Source of the DNA: an uncultured Clostridia bacterium
GTDB taxonomy: Bacteria; Bacillota; Clostridia; Oscillospirales; CAG-272
NCBI GenBank assembly: GCA_947630625.1
Contig: CANRIL010000007.1
Coordinates: forward strand, 1-64,000
Length of the DNA stretch: 64,000 nt
Direction: 5' to 3'
The notes under the pieces are model-generated. The model did not search any database and was not told where the DNA came from. It saw only the letters and a list, made by a program, of their open reading frames with translations. Shown piece after piece: positions 47,040 through 54,782 of the stretch (positions are counted from its first letter, which is position 1; the number at the start of each line of letters is the position of its first letter). The position numbers and the translations under genes are program-made.

Positions 47040-47098
47040 TTGACATAAAAAATATTATATGTTATAATCAATCGGACAATGACATTCAATAAATGTCA
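47040..47098 (+). promoter_or_regulatory. Consensus promoter with a start-site palindrome, small membrane protein
   Basis: TTGACA (47040-47045), 17-bp spacer and TATAAT (47063-47068) form a perfect consensus promoter. Just downstream, TGACATT-CAATA-AATGTCA (47080-47098) is a perfect 7-bp inverted repeat placed to block transcription, most likely by the divergent XRE protein. Further TGACAT copies lie near 47027 and 47041. Confidence 0.75.
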
Positions 47099-47113
47099 AA
47101 CGGGAGGCGTGAC

Positions 47114-47350
47114 GTGTTAAATATACGAGCCACAGGGCGTTTGTTTATGATCATCGGAGTTTGTATCGGAGCTGTTTGCTATACGGTCATTTATAAAGAC
47201 ATGAAGCCCGAAGATGCCTTTGGCGATTACTATACGTACAGAGCGCCGTTTTCGCTTCATGAGTTGTTTATAGTCGTGCTTTTGCTTTTCGCGCCGTTTT
47301 TACTTTTGATCGGGGCGGTTTGCATGGCGGTGAGCCGGGCAAAGGCGTGA
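47114..47350 (+). CDS. Small two-segment membrane protein
   Basis: This 78-residue protein has two membrane segments (FMIIGVCIGAVCYTVIY and LFIVVLLLFAPFLLLIGAVCM) joined by a polar loop with KPEDAFGDYYTY. GTG 47114 is chosen because GGGAGG at 47102-47107 lies 6 nt upstream; the in-frame ATG 47093 lies before that RBS. It is divergent from the XRE regulator. Function unknown. Confidence 0.7.
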   Translation: MLNIRATGRLFMIIGVCIGAVCYTVIYKDMKPEDAFGDYYTYRAPFSLHELFIVVLLLFAPFLLLIGAVCMAVSRAKA

Positions 47351-47392
47351 ACGCTTTTCAATATATCCAAAAATATTTACATAATATACGGT

Positions 47393-47436
47393 GGCAGGGA
47401 GAAAACCTTTTTATAAAGGATTTCCTCCCGCATTTT
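47393..47436 (+). terminator. Terminator of the small membrane protein gene
   Basis: GGGAGAAAACCTTT pairs imperfectly with AAAGGATTTCCTCCC, followed by GCATTTTTATT. Confidence 0.75.
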
Positions 47437-47438
47437 TA

Positions 47439-47468
47439 TTCACGCGTTAAAAACGCGTTGAATATAAT
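47439..47468 (+). promoter_or_regulatory. Promoter of the SOD-like gene with an overlapping palindrome
   Basis: TTCACG (47439-47444), 18-bp spacer, TATAAT (47463-47468). The palindrome ACGCGTT-AAA-AACGCGT (47442-47458) fills the spacer and is a likely operator. Confidence 0.55.
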
Positions 47469-47495
47469 GACCTAAAAGGTTTTCGGAGGTTTTTT

Positions 47496-47978
47496 ATGAA
47501 CGGTTCACCGCAATATGTTATGAGGCTGCTGCGCTCCCGTCCGCAGGCGGCGGCTGAAATTTCGGGGAGCGAGGCATACCCCGATATTTCGGGCATCGCA
47601 AGATTTTATCAGACGCCTATGGGCGTGATCGTGTACGCGGAGATCACGGGACTGCCGAAGGAAGATCGCGTTTTCGGCTTTCATATCCACGAGGGTGACT
47701 CGTGCGGGGGAGCTGATTTTTCAGACGCAGGCGGACATTATAACCCGGACGGCGGCGCGCACCCGTACCACGCGGGCGATCTGCCGCCGCTGTTCGGCAA
47801 TGACGGCTACGCGCTCGCGCTCTTTCTGACAGACAGGTTCTCGGTGTCCGAAGTGGTGGGGCGCACGATGATCGTGCACGGCAGCCCCGACGACTTCACG
47901 ACTCAGCCCGCCGGAAATTCCGGCGAGCGGATAGCGTGCGGCATAATAAAACAGCTCGGGCGGGGGCGGATGATGTAA
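47496..47978 (+). CDS. Cu/Zn superoxide dismutase-like protein
   Basis: This 160-residue protein has the SOD-like fold with GFHIHEGDSCGG (two metal-ligand His), the GGHYNPDGGAHPYHAGDLPPL block (further His and Asp ligands) and the closing HGSPDDFTTQPAGNSGERIACGII with the active-site Arg. The metal ligands look mostly kept. No signal peptide is present, so it would act in the cytoplasm, unlike typical bacterial SodC. CGGAGG lies before ATG 47496. Superoxide removal is plausible, but some Firmicute homologues are inactive. Confidence 0.88.
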   Translation: MNGSPQYVMRLLRSRPQAAAEISGSEAYPDISGIARFYQTPMGVIVYAEITGLPKEDRVFGFHIHEGDSCGGADFSDAGGHYNPDGGAHPYHAGDLPPLFGNDGYALALFLTDRFSVSEVVGRTMIVHGSPDDFTTQPAGNSGERIACGIIKQLGRGRMM

Positions 47979-48000
47979 GCCGCTGCCAATCATAAACGAC

Positions 48001-48037
48001 GCGCGCCGGTCGAAAAAAGACCGGCGCGCACGCTTTT
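48001..48037 (+). terminator. Terminator of the SOD-like gene
   Basis: GCGCGCCGGTC pairs with GACCGGCGCGC around GAAAAAA, followed by ACGCTTTTTT. Confidence 0.88.
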
Positions 48038-48060
48038 TTGGATTTTTCCGTGCTCATATA

Positions 48061-48089
48061 TTGCCGAGGCGCGATAAAACTGATATAAT
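48061..48089 (+). promoter_or_regulatory. Promoter of rhaD
   Basis: TTGCCG (48061-48066), 17-bp spacer and TATAAT (48084-48089) stand 35 nt before rhaD. Confidence 0.7.
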
Positions 48090-48124
48090 GAAGAAAAACG
48101 GACAAATCAAAGCGAGGACTTTTT

Positions 48125-48937
48125 ATGAACGATATTTTGACATCTCCATTTATCTCCGAGATGGCGGAGATAACGTCGAATATGTACCGGCTCGGCTGGA
48201 ATGAGCGCAACGGCGGGAACATAAGCGTTCTGCTCGGCGAGGACGAGATAGCTCCGTACCTCGACGTGACGCGCGTCCTGCGCACGATCCCGACCGGATT
48301 TGAAGCGCCGGAGCTTGACGGGAAATATTTCCTCGTGACCGGCACGGGCAAATACTTCCGCCGCGTCGCAAATGACCCTGAAAACACGCTCGGCATCGTT
48401 CGCATAACGGACAAGGGCAGGGCGGCTGAGCTGCTTTGGGGTTACTCTGACGGCGGCAAATTCACGAGCGAATTTCCGGCGCACATGATGAGCCATGCGG
48501 CGCGCCTGTCGGTCGACCCGGAGAACCGCGTTGTCATGCACTGCCACCCGACGCACACGCTGGCGATGAACTATATACACCCGCTTGACGACAGATCGTT
48601 TACGCGCACGCTCTGGCAGATGTGTACCGAGTGCATCGTCGTTTTCCCGGAGGGCGTCGGCGTTCTGCCGTGGATGCTGTGCGGGACGAACGAGATCGGC
48701 CGCGCCACGGCTGAAAAGATGAAGGAATACCGCACCGTAGTCTGGGGTATGCACGGACTTTACTGCGCGGGCAAGTCGATGGAGGAGACGTTCGGGCTTG
48801 TGGAGACGGTCGAAAAGGCCGCCGAGATATTCATCCTGACAGCGGGCAAACCGCGCCTCAACACGATCCGCGACTGCGAGCTGCGCGAGCTCGCGGAATC
48901 GTTCGGCGTCGCTTACAGAGCCGATTTCCTTGACTGA
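48125..48937 (+). CDS. rhaD: Rhamnulose-1-phosphate aldolase
   Basis: This 270-residue class II aldolase cleaves L-rhamnulose 1-phosphate to dihydroxyacetone phosphate and lactaldehyde. Seen are GWNERNGGNISVLL, KYFLVTGTGKYFR, the zinc-binding HCHPTHTLAMNY and VVWGMHGLYCAGKS with the third His. Length matches E. coli RhaD. It has its own promoter; no rhaA, rhaB or regulator lies nearby, so it is separated from the rest of the pathway. Related fuculose or other ketose-phosphate activity is possible. Confidence 0.93.
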   Translation: MNDILTSPFISEMAEITSNMYRLGWNERNGGNISVLLGEDEIAPYLDVTRVLRTIPTGFEAPELDGKYFLVTGTGKYFRRVANDPENTLGIVRITDKGRAAELLWGYSDGGKFTSEFPAHMMSHAARLSVDPENRVVMHCHPTHTLAMNYIHPLDDRSFTRTLWQMCTECIVVFPEGVGVLPWMLCGTNEIGRATAEKMKEYRTVVWGMHGLYCAGKSMEETFGLVETVEKAAEIFILTAGKPRLNTIRDCELRELAESFGVAYRADFLD

Positions 48938-48952
48938 AAAAAGACAAAACGG

Positions 48953-48981
48953 AGCCGTCGGCGGCAAAGTCTGCCGGCGGC
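48953..48981 (+). terminator. Terminator of rhaD
   Basis: AGCCGTCGGCGGCA pairs, with small mismatches, with TCTGCCGGCGGCT; TTTAAAAT follows. Confidence 0.65.
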
Positions 48982-49035
48982 TTTAAAATAATATGCGCGC
49001 GCATAATATGCGCGCTGCCTTCGCGCCGGGCGGCG

Positions 49036-49202
49036 GTCTTTATCAAAGAAAGCGCCCGTGGATCGAAATATTAAGAGATACGCGGAAACGGGATTTGACA
49101 TAAGTCGGGCTTACCGCGGAGCCCGTGGATTGAAATGCAAACGTCGTCAAGATGGACGCGGACAATTACGTCGGGCTCCCCGCGGAGCGCTGTCGTTGAA
49201 GG
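49036..49202 (+). CRISPR. Degenerate CRISPR remnant, three repeats and two spacers (type I-C-like repeat)
   Basis: The best copy is 49104-49136, which starts GTCGGGCTTACCGCGG and ends GTGGATTGAAAT, the typical end of type I-C repeats. A third copy (49170-49202) keeps GTCGGGCTCCCCGCGGAGC but has a decayed end. A first copy (49036-49069) keeps only GCGCCCGTGGATCGAAAT. The spacers are 34 nt (49070-49103) and 33 nt (49137-49169). No cas gene is in the window. ogt starts 30 nt downstream. Confidence 0.72.
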
Positions 49203-49231
49203 AAACACTTACATCAAATGTGGAGCGAAAA

Positions 49232-49735
49232 ATGAAATATTACACGAAATATGACTCTCCGGTGGGGGAGATCACGATAACGAGCGATGGGGAAGCCGTC
49301 ACGGGGGTGTATATGGCAAACCAGCGGTTCCTCCCCGCGTCGTACGGTGAAAGCGTGAGAGGGCTCGCGATACACGACGCGGCGAGGGCGTGGCTCGACA
49401 GCTATTTCGGCGGCGGCAAACCGCGGCCGCACGATATCGCGCTCGCGCCCGCGGGGACTGAATTCCGCCTTGCGGTGTGGGAGCTTTTGTGCCGCATACC
49501 GTACGGGCAGACGGCTTCGTACGGGGACATAGCGAAGGAGATGGCAGCTTTGAGGCATGTTCCACGCATGTCGGCGCAGGCGGTCGGCGGCGCCGTCGGC
49601 CACAATCCGATTGGTATCATAATACCGTGTCACCGCGTGATCGGCAGCGACGGCGGTCTTGTCGGATACGGCGGCGGACTTGACAGAAAAGTGTTTCTGC
49701 TCCGTCACGAGGGCGTTGACCTGACCGGAATATAA
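49232..49735 (+). CDS. ogt: Methylated-DNA--protein-cysteine methyltransferase
   Basis: This 167-residue suicide repair protein removes alkyl groups from O6-alkylguanine. It has the helix-turn-helix region IPYGQTASYGDIAKEMA and the active-site IIIPCHRVIGSDG, followed by GLVGYGGGLDRKVFLLRHEG. ATG 49232 is chosen with GGAG 6 nt upstream; the longer frame runs into the CRISPR remnant. ATP-independent and monomeric; length is normal for Ogt/MGMT. Confidence 0.95.
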   Translation: MKYYTKYDSPVGEITITSDGEAVTGVYMANQRFLPASYGESVRGLAIHDAARAWLDSYFGGGKPRPHDIALAPAGTEFRLAVWELLCRIPYGQTASYGDIAKEMAALRHVPRMSAQAVGGAVGHNPIGIIIPCHRVIGSDGGLVGYGGGLDRKVFLLRHEGVDLTGI

Positions 49736-49766
49736 ATCGTTCGCGACGCGGAAAATGTCGAAATCG

Positions 49767-49796
49767 TTGACATTTTGGCGGTATCCGTGATATCAT
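49767..49796 (+). promoter_or_regulatory. Promoter of the Card1-like gene
   Basis: TTGACA (49767-49772), 18-bp spacer and TATCAT (49791-49796), giving a leader of about 65 nt. Confidence 0.7.
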
Positions 49797-49812
49797 ATAC
49801 ACGATAAAAACG

Positions 49813-49838
49813 TCATCGCCGCAGGCCTGCGGCGGTGA
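49813..49838. promoter_or_regulatory. 26-bp loop-less palindrome in the leader of the Card1-like gene
   Basis: TCATCGCCGCAGG is followed directly by CCTGCGGCGGTGA, a 26-bp dyad with one mismatched pair, centred about 22 nt past the predicted start site and 32 nt before the ATG. It may be an operator, or a hairpin limiting translation, since no good RBS precedes the ATG. Confidence 0.55.
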
Positions 49839-49869
49839 CCGGAATAAAGTAAAAAAGCTGTGACGTAAA

Positions 49870-51111
49870 ATGACGTATATTGAATTCTTTGACAAAACCC
49901 AGATAGAAAACATCTGCTCAAGTTTGATCTCCCAGCCGGAGAGGGTGATTTTGATCGGGGACAAGCTTAAGCTGCTGCAGAAGCACGCGGACAGGTTCGC
50001 CTCTATCCTTGAAAAGCGCGGGCAGCCGGTCGAGTTTTTGTGCAGAGCGGTAAACAAAAACGACATTTCCGACGTTATAGGCGTTTTGTCCTCGATCGTC
50101 GAGGAATACGACGACTGCGTGTTTGACCTGACGGGAGGCGATGACGTGCTCCTTGTCGCCTCCGGCATCGTATTCGAGCGCTACCGCGACCGCAATATAC
50201 AGATGCACAGGATCAATATCCGCAGCAATAAAATTCAGGACTGCGATCTTGACGGCGTTACCGTTTTTGAAGGCGACGCGCCGTGCGTCTCCGTTGAAGA
50301 AAACGTGCGCATATACGGCGGAGATATAGTTTACGAAGGCAGAGCCGGGGCGACGCCGCGCTGGGACATGAACGACGACTTCGCGCACGATATCGACGTG
50401 ATGTGGGACATATGCAGGCAGGATGTAAGGCGCTGGAACGCGTATATAGGCATTTTTAAGCTGGCGGAGGAATTGGGCGCTCCCGGAAACGACGAGCTCT
50501 CGACTGTCGCGGCAGTATATCTGCTGAAAGAACGCATGAAGGGCGACGGATGGGGAACATATAAGGATCGGATAATTGACGACCTTCGCCTGTTCGGGCT
50601 TGCCGAGGTGACGCGCGATTACGGGCTTATTACAATAAAATACAAAAACGCTCAGGTAAAAAAGGTGCTCACAAAAGAGGGTCAGGTCCTCGAAATGAAG
50701 ATATACCTGACCGCGCTGCGGGCGCAGGACAATGAAGGGGAATATACATACAATGACGTGATGAACGGCGTCAGCATCGACTGGGACGGCGAAATACATA
50801 CAGAGCCCGGCTCCGTCGACACGAAAAACGAGATCGACGTTATGATGATGCGCGGACTTGTGCCAGTTTTCGTGTCGTGCAAAAACGGGCTCGTCGACAT
50901 AAACGAGCTATACAAGCTGAACACGGTCGCTGAACGATTCGGCGGCAGGTACGCGAAAAAGATTCTCGTTGCGACGGCGCTCGACAGCTGCTCCTCCGAC
51001 GATTATATCAGGGCGCGCGCGAAGGACATGGGCATAAGGATAATCGACGACGCCGCGGAGCTTGACGAGGCGGGACTTCTGAAAACGGTAAAATCCTTCT
51101 GGCGCGTTTGA
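49870..51111 (+). CDS. Card1/Can2-like (DUF1887) CARF-domain nuclease
   Basis: This 413-residue protein has a Rossmann-like N-terminal CARF domain (about 1-150) with FDLTGGDDVLLVASG, the ligand-loop type motif of CARF proteins. A winged-helix-like middle (about 205-290) is followed by a PD-(D/E)XK nuclease-like end: N320-E321-I322-D323 and VFVSCKNG with Ser336 and Lys338, then ELYKLNTVAERFGGRYAKKILVATA. Card1/Can2 proteins are cut-on nucleases activated by cyclic oligoadenylate in type III CRISPR. Here there is no Cas10. The usual E-x-K Glu is Ser. It starts the four-gene cluster. Confidence 0.75.
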   Translation: MTYIEFFDKTQIENICSSLISQPERVILIGDKLKLLQKHADRFASILEKRGQPVEFLCRAVNKNDISDVIGVLSSIVEEYDDCVFDLTGGDDVLLVASGIVFERYRDRNIQMHRINIRSNKIQDCDLDGVTVFEGDAPCVSVEENVRIYGGDIVYEGRAGATPRWDMNDDFAHDIDVMWDICRQDVRRWNAYIGIFKLAEELGAPGNDELSTVAAVYLLKERMKGDGWGTYKDRIIDDLRLFGLAEVTRDYGLITIKYKNAQVKKVLTKEGQVLEMKIYLTALRAQDNEGEYTYNDVMNGVSIDWDGEIHTEPGSVDTKNEIDVMMMRGLVPVFVSCKNGLVDINELYKLNTVAERFGGRYAKKILVATALDSCSSDDYIRARAKDMGIRIIDDAAELDEAGLLKTVKSFWRV

Positions 51112-51187
51112 GCTTTTTCGGCGGTTGCGGCTTATTTCGGCAAACGGCGGCAAAAGCTGAAACAAATTGGAACAAAACGCGTTTTTG

Positions 51188-51216
51188 TTGACATGTTCGA
51201 CACGGAGATGTATAAT
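51188..51216 (+). promoter_or_regulatory. Consensus promoter of the AAA+ protease gene
   Basis: TTGACA (51188-51193), exactly 17 bp, TATAAT (51211-51216): a perfect consensus promoter, 86 nt before the start at 51302. The protease and downstream genes can thus be transcribed apart from the nuclease gene. Confidence 0.85.
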
Positions 51217-51301
51217 AATATCTGTAATTTATGATAATTTCGCGTGCCTGCCTTCCGGCGGCGCATGATAAACCTGACATGATCAAAAAAGGGGAGAAAA
51301 C

Positions 51302-54300
51302 ATGGGAGAGATCAAAAACAGCGCGGTGCTTGACAAGCTGTTAGCATACGCAAAAGAGATCGGGGACGGCACGAGCTCCGTTCTGACCGCTGAAAAATTC
51401 GTCATAGCCGTATGCGATTATATCGACGGGACGTTTGACGCGGAGGATACGGGAAACATAGATTCCCTCAGGGCAATTTTCAGCGTCGAGGGAATAGAGC
51501 CGAAAAGCCTCCGGCAGTCGCTGATGATGCGCATCGTCGAAAATAAAGATCCTGCATATGTCGGAGAGCTTTTCATAAGAAAGAAGACGTATGAGGCGAG
51601 GGCGAAGGCGGAAAAGGAAAAAGCGCCTGAAATCACGCCGGAGCTGCTGCTCGTTCTCGTTCTGGACGAACCGACAGATACGATCAGGCAGTGTATGGGC
51701 GGTTCAGCCGGGGCGCCCGGCATTAAGCTGCCGACGGGCGGGGGAAAAGACCCTTACGCCGCGCTGTTCGGGCGCGACTCCGGGGAAAAGTCGAAGGATG
51801 AAGAAAAGAAAAAGCAGCCGGAGCCGGAGACTCGGCCGGCGAACTCGAAGGACGCGATCTACAACATAACCGAAAAGACTAAAAACATCCGCGAGACGCT
51901 CAAAAACATAGTTTTCGGGCAGGATAACGCGATAAACGTTTTCGCGTCCGGATATTTTCAGGCGGAGCTTCTGTCGCTGACGGACAAAAAGCGCGTCCGC
52001 CCGAGAGCGACATTCCTGTTCGCAGGCCCTCCGGGCGTCGGCAAGACGTTCCTCGCGGAAAGCATCGCGAACGCGCTCGGTCTGCCGTTCCAGCGCTTTG
52101 ACATGAGCGAATATTCGGACAACGAGGCGAGCGTTGAATTCTGCGGCTCCGATAAGGTTTACAAAAACGGCAAGGCGGGCAACGTCACGGGTTTTGTCGA
52201 ATCTCATCCGGAGTGCGTGCTGCTGTTTGACGAGGTCGAGAAGTGCCACATAAGCGTTATACATCTGTTTTTGCAGATGCTTGACGCCGGGCGTCTGCGC
52301 GACAATTATACGGACACCGAGGTCAGCTTCAAAGACGCGATCATAATCCTCACGACAAACGCCGGAAAGCAGCTTTATGAGCAGTCGGAATCCGGAGATT
52401 TCTCCGGGCTGCCGAGAAAGGTCATTCTCAACGCGCTCAACAGGGATGTCAACCCGGTGACGGGCGCGCCGTTCTTCCCGTCCGCGATCTGCTCAAGATT
52501 CGCGTCCGGCAACGTCGTTATGTTCAACCATATCGGCGCGCACAATCTGCGAGCGATCGCGAAGAAGGAAATTCTCCGGCACGCGGCGAATTTCGAGCGC
52601 GAGATAGGGATCAAGGTCAACGTCGACGAGAATGTATTCACGGCGATTTTATTCGCTGAGGGCGGCGCTGCGGACGCGAGAACGATCCGCAGCCGCTCGG
52701 AGATGTTCTTTGACGACGAGCTTTACGAGCTTTCAAGGCTCGCCGCCTCCGGCAAAACGACGATCGGTCTGAAGGACATCGACAAAATAGATATAAAGGT
52801 CTGCCTCAGGGAGGGAGACACACAGATCAACCCGCTCTTTATAAGCAAAGAGGCGCCGGATATCCTCGTTTTCGCCTCGGAAGAAATCGCGGCGGCTGTC
52901 GGAACTTATCCGGGACTTTGTGAAATTTCGTCCGCGAAAACGCTCGACGAGGCGGCGGCGATTTTGCACAATAAGGATATAAAAGTGATCCTTATGGACC
53001 CGGCGTGCGGGCGCAGGTCAAACGACACGCAATATCTGAACGTCGAGGACGTTGAATCCGAGGCGAGGGATTTCTTCCGTTACCTGAGGGAGAATTACCG
53101 CGACACGCCCGTATATATACTTGAAACCCCCGGTCACGCGCTTGATCACGAGGAAATGGTCTCGTTTGACAGGCTCGGCGTCCGCGGAGAGCTGTCGCTT
53201 GAGAGCGGGGCTGACGCGCTGAGAAGCAGGCTTGAGCTTATATGCGCGGGCATACATCAGCAGAACAGCATGGCGTATCTTGCGCGGGCGAACAAGCTCA
53301 TTTCGTTTGAAACGGCGCAGTCGATAAACGAGGCGGAAAAAACGGCGGAGATCAGGCTGTTTGACTTCAGGATGGTCACGGCGGTCGACGCCGAGGACTC
53401 CAAAAACATCTTAAGCAGCGTCTCAAGGCCAAACGTGCATTTTGATGATGTTATAGGCGCGGAGGACGCGAAAAACGAGCTCCGTTATTTCGTCGAGTAC
53501 CTGAAAAATCCGAAAAAATATATCGGCACGGGCGTTCGCGCGCCGAAGGGCATCATTTTATACGGTCCTCCCGGCACGGGCAAAACGATGCTCGCGAAGG
53601 CGATGGCGTGCGAATCAGACGTGACATTCATCAACGCGGAGGGAAATCAGTTCCTGCAAAAGCTTGTCGGAGAGGGCAAGGACAAGGTACACGAGCTGTT
53701 CCGCGTGGCAAGAAAATACGCGCCGTCGATTTTGTTCGTCGACGAAATTGACGCGATAGCGAAAGAGCGCACGGGCGGCGAGAACGCGCTTCAGAACGGA
53801 GAGGATATCTTAACGGCGTTCCTCGCGGAGATGGACGGCTTCAAAAACGATCCGTCAAAGCCCGTATTCGTGCTCGCGGCTACGAATTTCGACGTTGAGC
53901 CCGGCAGCTCAAGAAGTCTTGACGCGGCGCTGATGAGAAGATTTGACCGCAAGCTGTACATAGACCTTCCGAAAAAAGACGAGCGGATAAGGTTCATGCG
54001 CAAAAAGCTCGCGTCCAACAAGGCGTTCGAGGTCAGCGACGAAAAGATGGCGAATCTCGCCGTCCGTTCGACCGGAATGAGCCTTGCTGACCTTGAGTCT
54101 GTATTTGAGCTTGCGCTGCGCTCTATGATCCGCGAGGGCATACTTAAGGTAAACGACGACGTGCTTGACGATGCGTTTGAGACGTTCAACGGCGGCGAGG
54201 TCAAGAAGTGGGACGCGGCGACTATTGAACGTGTCGCAAGACATGAGGCGGGGCACACATATATCGCCTGGAGGAGCGGCGAGACGCCTTCATACGTTAC

Positions 54301-54754
54301 CGTAGTCTCAAGAGGAGATCACGGCGGATATATGCAGCATGACAGCGACGAGGACAAGGCGATATATACGAAGGACGAACTGCTCTCGCGGATACGCACG
54401 TCTCTCGGCGGCCGCGCCGCGGAGATAGTGTATTACGGTGAGCGCGACGGACTTTCAACGGGACCGTCTTCCGATCTGATCTCCGCCACCTCGACGGCGC
54501 AGAAGATCATATGCACGTTCGGCATGGACGCTGACTTCGGGCTTGCGGTCGTGACGACGCGTTCCGCAAGAGACGGTGAGCTTTCGGGCGAGGTCAGATC
54601 AGCCGTGAACAGGATACTTGACGAAGAAATGAAGCGTGCGATCGCGCAGATAACGGAAGGAAAGCCGGCGATCGACGCGCTTGTCGAGAAGCTCATCTCC
54701 GAAAACCATCTGGGCGGAGACGAAATAAAGAAGATATTCGAAGAAAACAGATAA
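51302..54754 (+). CDS. Fusion of ClpA/B-type AAA+, receiver-like domain and FtsH-type AAA+/M41 protease
   Basis: This 1150-residue protein combines parts normally separate. After a Clp-N-like helical region and an acidic linker comes a ClpA/B-type AAA+ domain with Walker A GPPGVGKT (242-249), FQRFDMSEYSD and Walker B VLLFDEVEK. Residues about 515-655 look like a response-regulator receiver (ILVFASEE, VILMDPACG, TPVYILETPG) with altered acidic pocket. From about 713 lies an FtsH AAA+ domain (GPPGTGKT, 755-762; ILFVDEIDAIAKER) and an M41 protease with HEAGH (981-985) and third zinc ligand Asp1058 in STGPSSDL. FtsH's membrane anchor is absent, so it is probably soluble. GGGGAG precedes the ATG. 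Confidence 0.88.
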   Translation: MGEIKNSAVLDKLLAYAKEIGDGTSSVLTAEKFVIAVCDYIDGTFDAEDTGNIDSLRAIFSVEGIEPKSLRQSLMMRIVENKDPAYVGELFIRKKTYEARAKAEKEKAPEITPELLLVLVLDEPTDTIRQCMGGSAGAPGIKLPTGGGKDPYAALFGRDSGEKSKDEEKKKQPEPETRPANSKDAIYNITEKTKNIRETLKNIVFGQDNAINVFASGYFQAELLSLTDKKRVRPRATFLFAGPPGVGKTFLAESIANALGLPFQRFDMSEYSDNEASVEFCGSDKVYKNGKAGNVTGFVESHPECVLLFDEVEKCHISVIHLFLQMLDAGRLRDNYTDTEVSFKDAIIILTTNAGKQLYEQSESGDFSGLPRKVILNALNRDVNPVTGAPFFPSAICSRFASGNVVMFNHIGAHNLRAIAKKEILRHAANFEREIGIKVNVDENVFTAILFAEGGAADARTIRSRSEMFFDDELYELSRLAASGKTTIGLKDIDKIDIKVCLREGDTQINPLFISKEAPDILVFASEEIAAAVGTYPGLCEISSAKTLDEAAAILHNKDIKVILMDPACGRRSNDTQYLNVEDVESEARDFFRYLRENYRDTPVYILETPGHALDHEEMVSFDRLGVRGELSLESGADALRSRLELICAGIHQQNSMAYLARANKLISFETAQSINEAEKTAEIRLFDFRMVTAVDAEDSKNILSSVSRPNVHFDDVIGAEDAKNELRYFVEYLKNPKKYIGTGVRAPKGIILYGPPGTGKTMLAKAMACESDVTFINAEGNQFLQKLVGEGKDKVHELFRVARKYAPSILFVDEIDAIAKERTGGENALQNGEDILTAFLAEMDGFKNDPSKPVFVLAATNFDVEPGSSRSLDAALMRRFDRKLYIDLPKKDERIRFMRKKLASNKAFEVSDEKMANLAVRSTGMSLADLESVFELALRSMIREGILKVNDDVLDDAFETFNGGEVKKWDAATIERVARHEAGHTYIAWRSGETPSYVTVVSRGDHGGYMQHDSDEDKAIYTKDELLSRIRTSLGGRAAEIVYYGERDGLSTGPSSDLISATSTAQKIICTFGMDADFGLAVVTTRSARDGELSGEVRSAVNRILDEEMKRAIAQITEGKPAIDALVEKLISENHLGGDEIKKIFEENR

Positions 54755-54782
54755 AAACTCTGCAAAAAGCGAGGACATTTGC

